Of a stretch of 64,000 nt of DNA, positions 15,001-25,105 are shown one piece after another. Under the pieces are notes generated by a model that saw only the letters and a program-made list of their open reading frames with translations, was not told the DNA's origin and ran no database searches. Position numbers and translations under genes: made by a program. How positions within the stretch are numbered: position 1 is the first letter of the stretch; each line of letters begins with the position of its first letter. This stretch comes from Penelope pileata (lineage: Eukaryota > Chordata > Aves > Galliformes > Cracidae). Where the stretch lies: positions 966,903 to 1,030,902 of the forward strand of contig WBMW01000162.1 in the NCBI GenBank assembly GCA_013396635.1, given 5' to 3'.

Positions 15001-18000
15001 GTAGGTAGGCAGGAGAAATTCAGCTAAGAAAGCAAAGGAGAAGAGAAGAGGGAGTTTGAATGAAACCTGAAGATAGGTTGAAAAGGATTGGATGGACAGA
15101 GAAGGGCAAAGACAGAATGACTGAATAGTGCATGGGTGAGGAAACGATAGGGAAAAGAAACCATCTGCCGAGGGGAAATATTGTCCAGAGACAAAGTTTG
15201 CCAAGTCGAACTGGATTTGGTCAGAAACAAGCTGTGACCAGGAGTCTAAGCTAACACGAGAGTAGACCTGTTCTTACCTAACTTTGGCTGTAGTTAAGAG
15301 CAGGATCTGCATTGTTGAAGCTGGCTTCTGTACCTTGTTTTCTTGTCCATGTGGCTAAGCTGTGTGGGACACAGCTGAAACTGCATAAAACCTGGAAGAG
15401 TATTGCGTATTTTCTTCTAAAGAGGAGTGGGAGCAAAGCACAGTTATTTTAAAGAAAGTGTCACCATGCAGCCCAAGGAAAGTCTTGCAGTAGACCATAG
15501 CATGCCAAAAGCTCTCAAAAGGAGGTACAGCGTGGGGGTGTGGCAGGTTGCAGGGATGTGCCAAGTGACTAAGGCATCAAGGATCATTTTCTTTCAAGTG
15601 ATGCAGGTGGTGCTCATCATCTTTGTTTTTCTTCTGTTTTCCACAACAGGATAGTTCATCTTTCACTGAAGGCTAGCAAATACATTTTATTCAATGTTTT
15701 CTCTCTTGGTGACTTTTTTGTAATTTAACATTCCTCTAAGTTCACCCTAAAAATAGATTGATTGTTGAAACTTCATTTAGATACTGTGTTTAAATGTTGG
15801 ATATTGCTAATAAGATGAAGGGATAGCTAGAAGAGCTGTGTAGACACTTCTGGTGTTGGTTAAAAACTGTCGTAATCAACATTTGTTTCAGTAGAATGGT
15901 GTTAATATCCGTGAGAGGATCACTGCCCTCCAAACGTCCATATGCTGTTAGTAAATTGTAGCTTGTTAAGCAAAGTGTAGAAGAGAAATTTTTTTTGAAG
16001 TACTGTGTCAAAAGCAAATTTATTTTAAAAATTGAAGTTAGTTTTTCCTGTTTTACTTAGGAGCCAAGCACTGAGTTGAGTTATTCCTCTTCCTGAGTTC
16101 TCTAAGTATTCATTAAAAAAATCTTTAAGCTTGAAAATTTGTGTCCAAGCTAGCTTCAGAGACGTTGCAGCGTGCAGAAAGTCAGAATTTCTGTTGCAGC
16201 TATTTTCTTTGGTAGTAGCTTGACTTTGCTAAGTAAATATTAAAACTTTGTCACTAATTAGTGGATATTTTAAATGCATTTTACTGCAGGGAGGAGATGG
16301 AGAACAAAGGAGAATCAGAAGGTGAAGAGGATGAGGAGGACACAGAACCTTGCTTGACTGGAACCAAAGTAAAAGTAAAATACGGACGTGGCAAGACTCA
16401 GAAAATTTATGAAGCCAGTATTAAAAGCACTGAAATTGACAATGGAGAAGTTTTATATTTAGTACATTACTATGGCTGGAATGTAAGGTGAGGAGAACAC
16501 ATTGTCTTGCATTTCTTGATGTGTTAAAAGGTTTGTTAACTTCCAAAAGAGTTTTTGTTTTTAAGAAAAAAGAGGAAAATAGTCATTGACTTGGCTTGAA
16601 TTGTATTATCAACATGGTAATATTATCTGACAATTACATTTTTCAATGGTAGTAATTTTGCTCATGGTATGATGCTGTTTTATTGAAATCTCAGAGTATA
16701 CTTTTATGTTTCCAAGTTTCCATCCTGCTTGAAGTGAGTAATCCTCTCTGCTCACAGGAGTATCCCCATAATTTATTGTGCCAGGCAGTGTTAGCATCAG
16801 ACTTCTGTTGAAAAGAGTCATTGGTAACGGTGAAACTGTCTACAATTAGAAGATTATCAAGCACTGAGTTTTTGGCAACAGAATTTATTCTTGCATTCAC
16901 TGTTAACTGTGTTTATAAAGAATTGGGGTTACATGCAGAGAGCAGCAAAGAACTACTGAAAAAAAAATGATCAAATGCTTCTGTTGGCAGCCATGCTTTA
17001 TATTCAGTGCTGCTGTAGAAATTGCTAGGTTTTGTTGCTTTTAGGAGCATTGTAATTATATAGGCAAAAAAAATCACAAGTGATCCTCCCCTTTTTTTTT
17101 TTTTTTTTTTTTTTGGAAAAAAAAAAAACGTTTCTGGTACATAACTTGAGATGTGCCAAATCCAAATTGAGCACATCTCTTTCTTTACTTACATGTCCCT
17201 TTACCTTGTTAATAGCTCAGGAAATTTACAGAAGCACTAGTAGTACATTTATGCTTTTCAGAATCTCATTCTCTTTGTTGCTATGACTTAAAAACTTCCC
17301 TGGTTTATATATTTTATTGTTAAAACATGATGTTGTGAAAACTGACTTTTGTATTTCGTGTTACTTGCTTTTAGATATGATGAATGGGTGAAAGCTGATC
17401 GAATTATCTGGCCTGTGGACAAAGGAGGACCAAAGAGAAAACAGAAGAAAAAAGCAAAAGTAACATTGATTATTTCAATAAGTTTCTTGTAGTACCATAC
17501 TTAATGACTGTCACTGGTCCTTATTTAAAAAAAAGACCATTCAGTCCATAGTCTTGGTTTTTAATGGATGTGTAGGGAGAAAGGAGAAGAAATTTACATG
17601 TTAATAAAACTTCAAATTTCTCCCTCAGAATAAAGAAGACAGTGAAAAGGATGAGAAGAAAGACGAGGAGAAACAAAAATCGAAGCGTGGGCGACCTCCT
17701 CTGAAATCTACTCTTCCATCAAACACATCTTTACCCAAAACACCTAATAGTGAAGGTAAATCAGGAGCCAGAAGTGCACGGAACAACTTGTCAGATTCCT
17801 CACCATTGCCAAATGGAACAGAAGGTACATCTGATGCACTCTTGTTCTGGCATGGAAGTGCATGTAAACAGTGATGTAATGCAGTGCATTAACATGACAA
17901 CTTCAGTGAACAGAGTGCTTTCAGACTCTCTAAAGTCCTACTTAACCAGCCAGCGTACAAGCAAAATGACAAAACAAGTTTGGGGTGCAGATTTTACTCT

Positions 18001-21000
18001 ATAAACATTAATACTTTCAATTTTGATTTTAGCAACACCTCGCAGGCAGACGAGACGTAGCTCAGGAATGTTTGATTCTGATAGAGGATCAAACGGTGAG
18101 TGATCTCAGTCCTGTGTATGTTTTTGAGGGTTTTTTAGTACCTTTTTTGAACGCAGGTTTTAGTTTTATTTTTACTTTTGTTTTTAAATTTTTATTTTGA
18201 TCTTTTACCTGCCAGTGAATTTTATTGAGGAAGTAGTTGAACTGAAACTGCTGAAGAGCACAATTTGCTCGCAGGAGAGCTACAGCTTGGCAATGACAGT
18301 GCAAGTTATCCCATATCCTTTAGCCAGAGCCTTTCAGTCTTAATCCTGAACAGACCAGATCTAGTGGTATAATAATAGTGTTTATAATGGTAATTAAGTC
18401 CTCAGCCTCAGTACCACATCATCCAGAAAAGAAGTTAATTATATACAAACAACAGTGATATTTTTGGTATTTCTAAGCCTCTACGAACAAGGTCTGAAGT
18501 GAAATTCCCATCTCATTTCAGTACAGGTCCCTGAATAATCTCCTGGTAACATAATAATGCTTGCGTTGTGTATGGTGTGTGGTTCATACAATAGTTTAGC
18601 AATGGACTGTCCACATTGTGGTGTGGGAGAGGGGCTTTTTATTTTTTATTTTTTTTCTGAGTACATGGAGAGGGGGAAGAGTTTTGGGCTTTTTTTGTAG
18701 CGTCAGATAGGGAAGACAATCTCTACAGGTAGATAAACAGCTCATATAAATCTGTAAAATTATTTTTGCTACTATATACTGGATAATTTGGGAAATAGTA
18801 CTACCACTACTACTTGTGTTTAATAGGGATTTTGAGTAATGGTAAGAACTGTAATAAGCTTGTTAGTTAATGTGGATTTGTTGTTGCTTGGAATCGCTTA
18901 TTGTAAATTGATTTTAACGGCATAGATTACTGGAAGAAAGTTTGTGTGTAGTTGAGAAAAGGAATTGTTCTGTAATTGATGATTTAGGTTGCTGTTCCTT
19001 CTATTATTTATTTATCTTAAAATTTTTGCAGACTCTGGTTCATCTGACAGTGAAGCAGACGAGTCACCTGAGAAGAATTTGAATGAAGAATTTTCTCCAG
19101 AAACTTCAGAACTGGAAAAAAATGAAAAAATAAATGATGAGAAGCTAGATGAGGAAAGCCCAAAAATTCCTCACGCGCTGAGAGAAAATGACAGGACTCA
19201 AGTGCAGCCATTAGAAACACTTAAACTGGAAGTTGAAGAAAGTGAACAAATTGTTCAGATTTTTGGAAATAAAACAGAGCAAGTGGAAGACATCAAGAGG
19301 GAAGCTGAAAAGTCACCTAAAGGAAAAGGGAGAAGGAGCAAGACAAAAGATCTCTGTTTAGAGAATGCAAAGAGTTCACCAGGAAGTCAGGAAGAGGTGG
19401 CTAATGAATCCCTTACTGAAACTGAAAGATTAGACATGTCTTCCTTGGACTCTAAAGAGATGTCCAGCACTACTGAAAGTGAAACAGAACTCTCTACAAA
19501 AGATAAGAAGCTTTTGAAAAGGAAAATTTTGGAGCAGGCATCACCTGAGAAAAGAAGTCGACGAGAGAGTGAGATGGAAGTCCCAAATATTGTATCTGAA
19601 GAGAGGACCAATGAATGTACTGGGGCTGAGGAATGTAGAGGGCTGAATGCTGAAGAGTCACTCAGACCTGAAAATGAAGAAATGCCATCCCTAGTGGCAG
19701 AATCAGTTCAACACGGTCAAGAGCTGAGGAATGAGAACTTTGAATGTCCATCTGTAGAGAATGATAATGCTCCCTTGAAAGATGAGGATGACGCAATGCC
19801 TCAGATTGGTCCTGAGACTTTACTCTGTCATGAAGTAGACTTGGATGACTTGGATGAGAAGGAGAAGAGCAGTAGTGAAGATACAGCATCAGAAAAGCCA
19901 GACCCTAATACTTCAAATTCAAATCCATCTGCCTTACCCCCTGCTGTCCAGTCGAGCTTTTCAGTGGCCTCACCTCTGACTCTTAGTCAGGATGAGTCCC
20001 GCAGTGTCAAGAGTGAAAGTGACATGACTATTGAAGTTGACAGTGTGGCAGAAGAGTCTCAAGAAGGGCTCTGTGAAAGCGAGTCTGCTAATGGCTTCGA
20101 AGCCAGTACGACATCAAGCAATTGCAGTGTAGCAATGCAAGAAAGAGACTCTGGAGAGAAGGGTGAGCATTTTCTGTGAGAAGTCAGTCTCTGTTGTAAT
20201 GATTTCTGGTCGTCTTTAAGTCTGGTATTAGGCTGTGTAAATTCACTGCTTTGCTTTGTCTTCTAGCTTTAAATGTCTGTCTTGCTTATAAAAAGAGCTT
20301 GTTTGTAGCAGAAATATTTGAAGTGCTTTCTTTTTTTTTTTTCCCACCTCATGTAGGTCAAAAAAGACCCAGTGATAGCAATAGTGGAACACTGGCAAAG
20401 AAACAAAAGCGTACTCCAAAGCGAACAAGTGCTGCAGCCAAAAATGAAAAGAATGGAACAGGTACATTCCTGAAGGAGATGAGGGGGAGGTTATGCTGTC
20501 ATATAAATGTGCTTAGGGCCCACTGTTTTCATTGTTAAACATTATTTCTGTTGGATGGAACTTGTGTTTCCATAGCTCATTTTTGGTGATTAGATCAAAA
20601 TTGAAGAAGCTGAATTGAGTGAGTCAATATATTTAGGCATTGTTAAATGTGAAATTGTTAAAATTTTTTAAATATCAAACTACAATATTAATTATCTGAT
20701 ACAGAATATTCAGGCATATTTAACTGCTTATATAGAACATTTTAGTTATTGTGTGAATCCAAAATATTTGCATATTCCGTAGCTTAGAATTTTCTCTTTC
20801 CTGTTAAAGCTTCTATGCTGCTAGTCATGTTTCAGGAGTGTTCTTTTAGGTGTTTAAGGCAATTTAGTAAATATACAAAGCAATATAGTATATATACACA
20901 ATCATGTGCTATCTACCTATATTAATACAGTTTTAATTTTTAAAAAGGGGGTTCTAGTGTTTGCTTTGTATTAGAACCCCAAAATGCATGACTTAAGATA

Positions 21001-23201
21001 GCTTATCATTGTGCTGCTTTTGGGTTAAGCTTCCTTATTGCTTCTGTAGGAAAAAAAAAAATTATTCTTGCTTCTTAACTGAAGTCCTAGTCAGCCCTTG
21101 ACTCTCTTGCATGAAAGATCAGTGCACTTGAGAGTTCAGTGCGTGTTGTGTCTGATAAAGTTACCTAGTGAATCTGGTGTGATTTTTCCACTGTGCATCT
21201 TGGATTTTTTTGAGCAAGAAGCAGCAGTTCTTTCTTAATCAGTTTAAAATTCTAGTTAGAAAGAACTTATGTATTTTGTTCTGAAGTCCAAATACATTTC
21301 TCTTGCTGCAGGACAAAGCAGTGACAGTGAAGACCTTCCTGTCCTGGACAGTTCCAGCAAATGTACTCCTGTAAAACACATGAACTCATCCAAACCACAG
21401 AAGATTTCTCGATCACCTGCAAGAGTGATGTCACCTCACATCAAAGACGGAGAAAAGGATAAACACAGAGAGAAACACCACCACCAGAATGCTTCACCGA
21501 GAGTATACAAATGGAGTTTTCAACTCAGTAAGGATTTTTAAATTGTTTTTTTTAATATCATCTAAAATTGTGAAGGACAAACTTTATTGAGGCATAGGAC
21601 CTTCAGTATTTTAGAATAGCTTCAGCAAAACCTTCAGAATTAATCCTTGAGTTCCACAGCTATGTTCACTACTATTTCTGTGCCTTCCAATTCAGTCATT
21701 TAAAACAATATTAAATTGAAAATTATCTCATTTTTTTTAATCATTATTATTATTTATTTTATTTCCCCCTCCTTCCTCTTTTCCATTGATCCCAGATGAT
21801 TTTTGGCCATCTTAAGTAAATTTGAGGTTATGAAGGCACTGTGCGCTGCAATCCCAACTCTCCCATGCTCTTCAAAAAAGTGAATGTTACCTAAAATCCC
21901 ACAGTTTGGTGGAGCGCTCAAAGTATTAAATATCAGTTCAGTAGTTAATGCTGCTAAAATTGAGGTTGTGATTGAAGAGCTGGTGATTGGAAGATTGGAT
22001 GATAAGCGATTATTTCCTGTATTTTATCTTGTTTTTCATTTATAAATATAGCCTAAAACTAAGGAAAGTAACAGCAGTTTTTTGAGCGTTAGACACCTCC
22101 CTCCTCCATTGGTGCCTTATTGTTAAAGGAAGTTCTTTCATTAGGAGTGCATCCAAGGGGAATATCTGCAGTGTAGCCTTTCCTCATGGGCAGCAAGATT
22201 CTTACTGATGTTATCTGCCTGATTTAAATGGCTTGGATTAGAGGGAATTTAAAAGAAAGTTTGTCCTCCAAGAAAAATGTGTGAATTTTGATATTCTAAA
22301 TTAGGCGTAGGCCTTTTTAGGTGTAGTGTTACAGAAGTGTGTTACTTTCCATGCTGCATTTTATATGCTCTAAAAGTTGCATTCATTTCTTTAAGATCAC
22401 CTTGATGAAGCTGTTCTCCCTTTTCTTCCTACTTTTAAGATGAACTGGACAATATGAGCAGCACTGAAAGGATCTCCTTCTTACAAGAAAAGCTGCAGGA
22501 AATCCGAAAGTACTACATGTCTCTGAAGTCAGAAGTAGCCACCATCGACAGGAGAAGAAAGCGATTAAAAAAGAAAGACAGAGAAGGTAACTTTCAGATT
22601 TGTTTTATGGGCTAGATGATCTCCAGAGGTCTCTTCCAGCCCCTGTGAGTCTGTGTGTATGCTTCCCGTGAGATTTTTGTTTTCTTAAAAACAGAGTCTG
22701 AGGCAACTAGAATTTGACAGTATTTTTGGGGAAATTAAAGTGTTGCCTGTTTATTTTATTCAGAAATATATGTATTTAGAACAAACATCTGTGGTTTTTC
22801 AGGACTTGAACCTAACAGAAACATTCACTGACTGTGTTATAACTGTCCACTGGAAATTTGGGCTTCCTAGTGCAAGCATGGCCAGCGTGATGACTCATAT
22901 GATATTTCTCATTGCAGTTGGTCTTTGATGCAGGAATAGTCAGGTTACCATCCAGCTGGTGAACACAACAAAGAAAACAACTGACAAAAAGTCCTGATCA
23001 GTTTCTGTGACTTGCCAAGTCTTTGAGGTCTTTTTAATAGCTATTAAATATAGTAACCTTCAATCTTACATGATACTGATGTGTTCTCTGTATTCAGTGT
23101 CTCATGCAGGAGCATCCATGTCATCTGCTTCATCGGACACTGGAATGAGTCCATCATCGTCCTCTCCTCCACAAAACGTGCTTGCTGTAGAATGCAGGTG
23201 A
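1..23201 (+). CDS. ARID4A: ARID4A (RBBP1), 3' part of the gene, 15 coding exons
   Basis: ARID4A is a nuclear RB-binding chromatin adaptor of the SIN3-HDAC corepressor (family knowledge). Joined coding segments: 1-87, 8291-8363, 10539-10633, 10774-10871, 12321-12549, 14333-14583, 16290-16487, 17375-17459, 17629-17824, 18033-18095, 19032-20162, 20357-20461, 21312-21527, 22440-22586 and 23098-23201. They total 3,078 nt and stay in one frame (1,025 codons plus TGA). In window numbering the protein has an acidic lead-in (1-29), the ARID domain (about 36-127), a charged linker, a chromo-barrel (about 303-357), a long Ser/Glu-rich exon with an LXCXE motif at 722-726, basic nuclear-localisation-like tracts, and a C-terminal helix-rich block. 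The protein ends in NVLAVECR. The N-terminal Tudor-type region lies before base 1. The ARID4B paralogue is less likely because the ARID linker and C-terminus match ARID4A as I know it. Confidence 0.97.
4958..5057 (+). repeat. CR1 LINE 3'-end fragment
   Basis: The sequence runs GGAGGTTGGTGGCCCTGCC, then GGTCCCTTCCAACCCAGG, and ends in AATTCTATGG. This is the recognisable 3' end of avian CR1, with the terminal ATTCTATG-type unit. The copy is on the + strand and 5'-truncated, the usual state of CR1 in birds. It sits within the first ARID4A intron. Confidence 0.85.
5371..5665 (-). repeat. CR1 LINE fragment, reverse orientation
   Basis: The + strand reads ATCATGGAATCATCAAGGTT, then AAGACCTCCAAGATCATCCA, the complement of the CR1 3' region. 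Further on, CTACCCAGGAGAAGTGCTCG lies near its 5' truncation. The copy is about 295 bp and lies roughly 315 bp from the oppositely oriented copy at 4,958. It has decayed and encodes nothing complete. Confidence 0.85.
8291..8363 (+). CDS. ARID4A: ARID4A exon, start of the ARID domain
   Basis: The acceptor TTTTCACAG is followed by [20 protein letters not shown] and then MEDR, with the donor GTAACG. The exon ends with one base of a split Gly codon. It supplies helix 1 of the ARID fold. Confidence 0.96.
10539..10633 (+). CDS. ARID4A: ARID4A exon, core of the ARID domain
   Basis: The exon begins with the last two bases of a Gly codon and encodes [20 protein letters not shown] followed by [12 protein letters not shown]. 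This includes the loop and helices typical of ARID DNA-binding domains. The acceptor is TTTACTTAG and the donor GTAAGT. Confidence 0.97.
10774..10871 (+). CDS. ARID4A: ARID4A exon, C-terminal half of ARID
   Basis: This encodes [20 protein letters not shown] and continues to KTAYRK across the junction. The W-x5-MDLGIP stretch and the tyrosine-rich end are hallmarks of the ARID4 ARID fold. The donor is GTAAGT. The last Lys codon is split 2+1 with the next exon. Confidence 0.97.
12321..12549 (+). CDS. ARID4A: ARID4A exon, end of ARID and charged linker
   Basis: The exon completes the ARID domain with [18 protein letters not shown] and then turns into a Glu/Lys-rich linker ending ELRSPR. The acceptor is TTACCTGTAG and the donor GTAAGT. 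The linker has low sequence complexity and is probably disordered. Confidence 0.96.
12550..14332 (+). other. ARID4A: ARID4A intron of 1.8 kb
   Basis: AT-rich intron between the ARID linker exon and the next charged exon. I saw no repeat family, RNA gene or extra exon in it. Confidence 0.7.
14333..14583 (+). CDS. ARID4A: ARID4A exon, Lys/Glu-rich linker
   Basis: It starts [19 protein letters not shown] and continues as an alternating Lys/Glu segment ending EEERQRER across the junction. The acceptor is TTTTGTTCTAG and the donor GTAAGT. It is probably an unstructured spacer between ARID and chromo-barrel, and nothing in it suggests an enzymatic role. Confidence 0.95.
14584..16289 (+). other. 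ARID4A: ARID4A intron of 1.7 kb
   Basis: Ordinary intronic sequence from GTAAGT to TTACTGCAG. No mobile element or exon was recognised. The open frames on both strands lack splice partners and coding bias. Confidence 0.7.
16290..16487 (+). CDS. ARID4A: ARID4A exon, chromo-barrel domain (first part)
   Basis: After an acidic run, the exon encodes [20 protein letters not shown] and then the strand-rich stretch [13 protein letters not shown]. The aromatic cluster HYYGWN is typical of chromo-barrel/MRG-type domains that bind methylated lysine; this activity is family knowledge, not shown here. The donor GTGAGG splits an Arg codon. Confidence 0.97.
16488..17374 (+). other. ARID4A: ARID4A intron with a T23/A12 homopolymer pair
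   Basis: An 887-bp intron. It includes a run of 23 T at 17,092-17,114, GG, and then 12 A at 17,117-17,128, a potential simple foldback. No other element was recognised. Confidence 0.7.
17375..17459 (+). CDS. ARID4A: ARID4A exon, chromo-barrel end
   Basis: It encodes [20 protein letters not shown] and then a basic RKQKKKAK tail. It completes the chromo-barrel, with the YDEW-x5-RI signature seen in MRG15 and ARID4 proteins. The donor is the slightly weak GTAACA. Confidence 0.96.
17629..17824 (+). CDS. ARID4A: ARID4A exon, basic/Ser-Pro linker
   Basis: It encodes a charged start ([20 protein letters not shown]), an RGRPPLK AT-hook-like core preceded by K, and then SSPLPNGTE. The donor is GTACAT. 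A GTAAAT inside the exon could serve as an alternative donor, but the frame continues through it with ARID4A-like sequence. Confidence 0.94.
18033..18095 (+). CDS. ARID4A: ARID4A exon, 63 bp
   Basis: A small exon that keeps phase on both sides (2 + 60 + 1). It encodes [20 protein letters not shown] followed by N. The basic run may contribute to nuclear localisation. The donor is GTGAGT. Confidence 0.95.
18096..19031 (+). other. ARID4A: ARID4A intron of 0.9 kb
   Basis: AT-rich intron between the 63-bp exon and the large acidic exon. Nothing beyond homopolymer runs was recognised. Confidence 0.7.
19032..20162 (+). CDS. ARID4A: ARID4A large exon with RB-binding LXCXE motif
   Basis: A single 1,131-bp exon (377 codons), rich in Glu, Ser and Asp, that opens [16 protein letters not shown]. 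It contains [16 protein letters not shown]. The LLCHE part fits the LXCXE consensus through which RBP1/ARID4A binds the RB pocket, and the acidic residues that follow match known high-affinity motifs. [11 protein letters not shown] stretch looks like a nuclear localisation signal. The acceptor is TTTTTGCAG and the donor GTGAGC. Apart from the motifs it looks disordered. Confidence 0.96.
19820..19834 (+). other. ARID4A: LXCXE retinoblastoma-pocket-binding motif
   Basis: Codons TTA CTC TGT CAT GAA encode Leu-Leu-Cys-His-Glu, a perfect LXCXE match. The following VDLDDLDE supplies the acidic flank. The motif is in frame within the large exon, at codons 722-726 counted from base 1. Confidence 0.9.
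20357..20461 (+). CDS. ARID4A: ARID4A exon, basic nuclear-localisation-like segment
   Basis: It encodes [20 protein letters not shown] followed by [15 protein letters not shown]. The clustered KKQKR and PKR residues resemble a bipartite nuclear localisation signal. The acceptor is CTCATGTAG and the donor GTACAT. Confidence 0.95.
20462..21311 (+). other. ARID4A: ARID4A intron of 0.85 kb
   Basis: Very AT-rich intron with repeated ATATA-like steps near 20,870-20,935. No gene or repeat family was recognised. Confidence 0.7.
21312..21527 (+). CDS. ARID4A: ARID4A exon, Ser/Lys-rich C-terminal region
   Basis: It encodes [20 protein letters not shown], later [20 protein letters not shown], and ends YKWSFQL plus a split Asn. 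YKWSFQLNELDN across the junction is a strongly conserved ARID4A C-terminal block. The acceptor is TTGCTGCAG and the donor GTAAGG. Confidence 0.95.
21528..22439 (+). other. ARID4A: ARID4A intron of 0.9 kb
   Basis: Ordinary intron ending in CTACTTTTAAG. No repeat or RNA gene was recognised. Confidence 0.7.
22440..22586 (+). CDS. ARID4A: ARID4A exon, C-terminal helical segment
   Basis: It encodes [20 protein letters not shown], then [20 protein letters not shown]. The heptad-like leucines and strong charge predict a coiled coil followed by a basic patch. This is the C-terminal repression/SIN3-associated region in the family. The donor is GTAACT. Confidence 0.96.
22607..22664 (+). repeat. CR1 LINE 3'-end remnant (about 58 bp)
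   Basis: GGGCTAGATGATCTCCAGAG, followed by GTCTCTTCCAGCCCCTGTGA, is close to the last bases of avian CR1. It lies 20 bp past the donor at 22,587, so a CR1 3' end inserted close to the exon without harming it. Confidence 0.75.
23098..23201 (+). CDS. ARID4A: ARID4A last coding exon
   Basis: It encodes [20 protein letters not shown], then [14 protein letters not shown] and TGA at 23,199-23,201. The C-terminus is identical in type to mammalian ARID4A as I know it. The acceptor is GTATTCAG. Confidence 0.97.
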
Positions 23202-25105
23202 TACACATTGCTCTGCCTTGCCAGCAATTTGCTGCCATGGACTTAAATCCTGAAATTCAGCCACAGAAAGCACTCAACTGGTTTGACATTGCCAAGTATA
23301 TCCTGTACACACTTCCACTGCTGGACTATATCTGTTCTCCCCTCCTACCCTTTCTTTTTTTTTTTTTTTTTGTCGTCGTTTCGTTCTGTTTTTAAGTTAC
23401 TGTTCAGAGAAATTAAGCTCATCGATAACTGAAGGTTTGTAGGCACAATGTGACAAGCTTGTCATTGTGTTTGTTCTTGTTTTGTTTTTTTGTTAATGCA
23501 GAGAAAGGGCACTTATCAAATTTGAAAAGTTATGTCCAATGAAGCATTCAGGTGTTCCAGGGAAATCTTAGAAAAGCAAGTGCACCAGGTAGACATCAGA
23601 GTATTATCATATGAACTGAGTAACTGCTGCACTTTCACCGAGCTGTGTATTAACTCTTGGTGAGTAGTTCCTCTTTGTGGAAGCACTTGCTATACAGAAC
23701 TGCCAAAGTATGTGTTCAGCAATGTGCCCAGTTTTAAAGGTGTAAATGGGACAAAATAAATTGTGAAAGGAAGTGTAGTTGACTGAAAACTACAGTTGTA
23801 ATAAGTCTTCCACTTTTTATAGGATTTTTGAGCACACAATTATGCAAATATTTTAATGTTTATTAATGTTTACAGTGGAATTGTGAATAGGTTTTCAGTG
23901 GACTATCTTATCCCTTGACAAAAATATTTTGTCTTTTTTCTATGTAATTTCAGAGTTTTTATTTTGTTACAAAAAGACGAAAAATGAATATATAACAACA
24001 ATGAAGTTATTTAACAAGATTTCTAAAGCTGAAATTTTTGTGTAAAATAAGGTATCTTGCAACTTGTTAAATATATTTATTCAGACATTGGATGTTGTAT
24101 TTTTATGTATTTTTTAAAAATATTAATAAAATTGGAAAAAAAAAAATCTAGGTTAGTTCACTCTTTCGATGAAACATACCAATCAGTTATGGCTCTTACA
24201 GGAGGTTTTATCCATGCCTGTACTGAGATGGGTCCATCTTTGTGTCCTCTACAACATAGGTCTGTAAGCGGGCATCTGGATTCAACTATGACTTTATTTG
24301 GAAACTTTGGCAGTCCTACTTACATTGTTTTGAGGAACAAAATTTATTGGGTTGCCCTTAAGATACGTTGTCACGAGTTCTTATGTTTGCTATGCTGCCG
24401 AATGAATTTATATCTCCCAGAGTTGAGATGCAACAATAAAAGTAAAGCGACTGTGTATGCTTTGTCTGTGGATTGTCCCACAGACAGATACAGTTTGTAA
24501 ATAACTCTTCCAAAACCATGTATTTAAAGCAGTTTGCATATACATTATGTATAAAAAGTGATTTTTTATCAATTTTTTTATTCATGTTTGTACATTGGAA
24601 GGGGTTCTTAGCCCCTTTTTCTGTGTTTAATATGCTGTAGAGTAATAACATAGATGCTCTAGACTGTATATCAGGATATTCTGGTTCACACAGCCGACGT
24701 CAGAACGAAACACTAGTGATGGAGTAGCATTACTAACATTGATGTTTCTTGAAATCTCATTTTACAACATTTGTCAACTTGTGATTCCAATTCCTTCCAT
24801 TTTTGCAGAAAATTAAAGAAAAAGTACTCTTGTAAATGCACTTTTTCTGTCTTTTCTTAAGCAAAGCAGAACTATTTCAATGTAAGGTAACTATGGAGCT
24901 CACTAGACAGCATTAATAAAGGCTATGTTTTAAACATAGGCTTTATATTCTATTTTTATTTAAATGATTGTTCTTGTAAATGTCTGCATTTAACTAAATA
25001 GGAAAATTAATCTCCATAAGCTGTTGTAAAGACTTTTTTTCAGAGCTAACTTTTACTGTTAATCTTATAGTAGCTGTGAATAAAAAGCAATACTCACTTC
25101 AAAGG
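23202..25105 (+). other. ARID4A: ARID4A 3' UTR with five AATAAA hexamers
   Basis: Non-coding sequence follows the stop. AATAAA occurs at 23,755, 24,125, 24,435, 24,915 and 25,079. The last lies about 1.9 kb past the stop and is a plausible distal end, so alternative polyadenylation is likely. The UTR also carries a 17-T run at 23,355-23,371 and a hairpin near 24,450. The end coordinate is estimated from the last hexamer. Confidence 0.6.
24450..24495 (+). repeat. Hairpin in the ARID4A 3' UTR
   Basis: TGTCTGTGG (24,463-24,471) pairs perfectly with CCACAGACA (24,478-24,486) around a 6-nt loop. Outside it, CTGTGTAT can pair imperfectly with GATACAG. It resembles a short regulatory or precursor-type hairpin, but no function can be assigned. 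Confidence 0.5.

Noticed and set aside
24057..24500. 147-codon open frame on the + strand
   Set aside because: It lies wholly inside the ARID4A 3' UTR, crosses poly(A) signals and has no recognisable domain.
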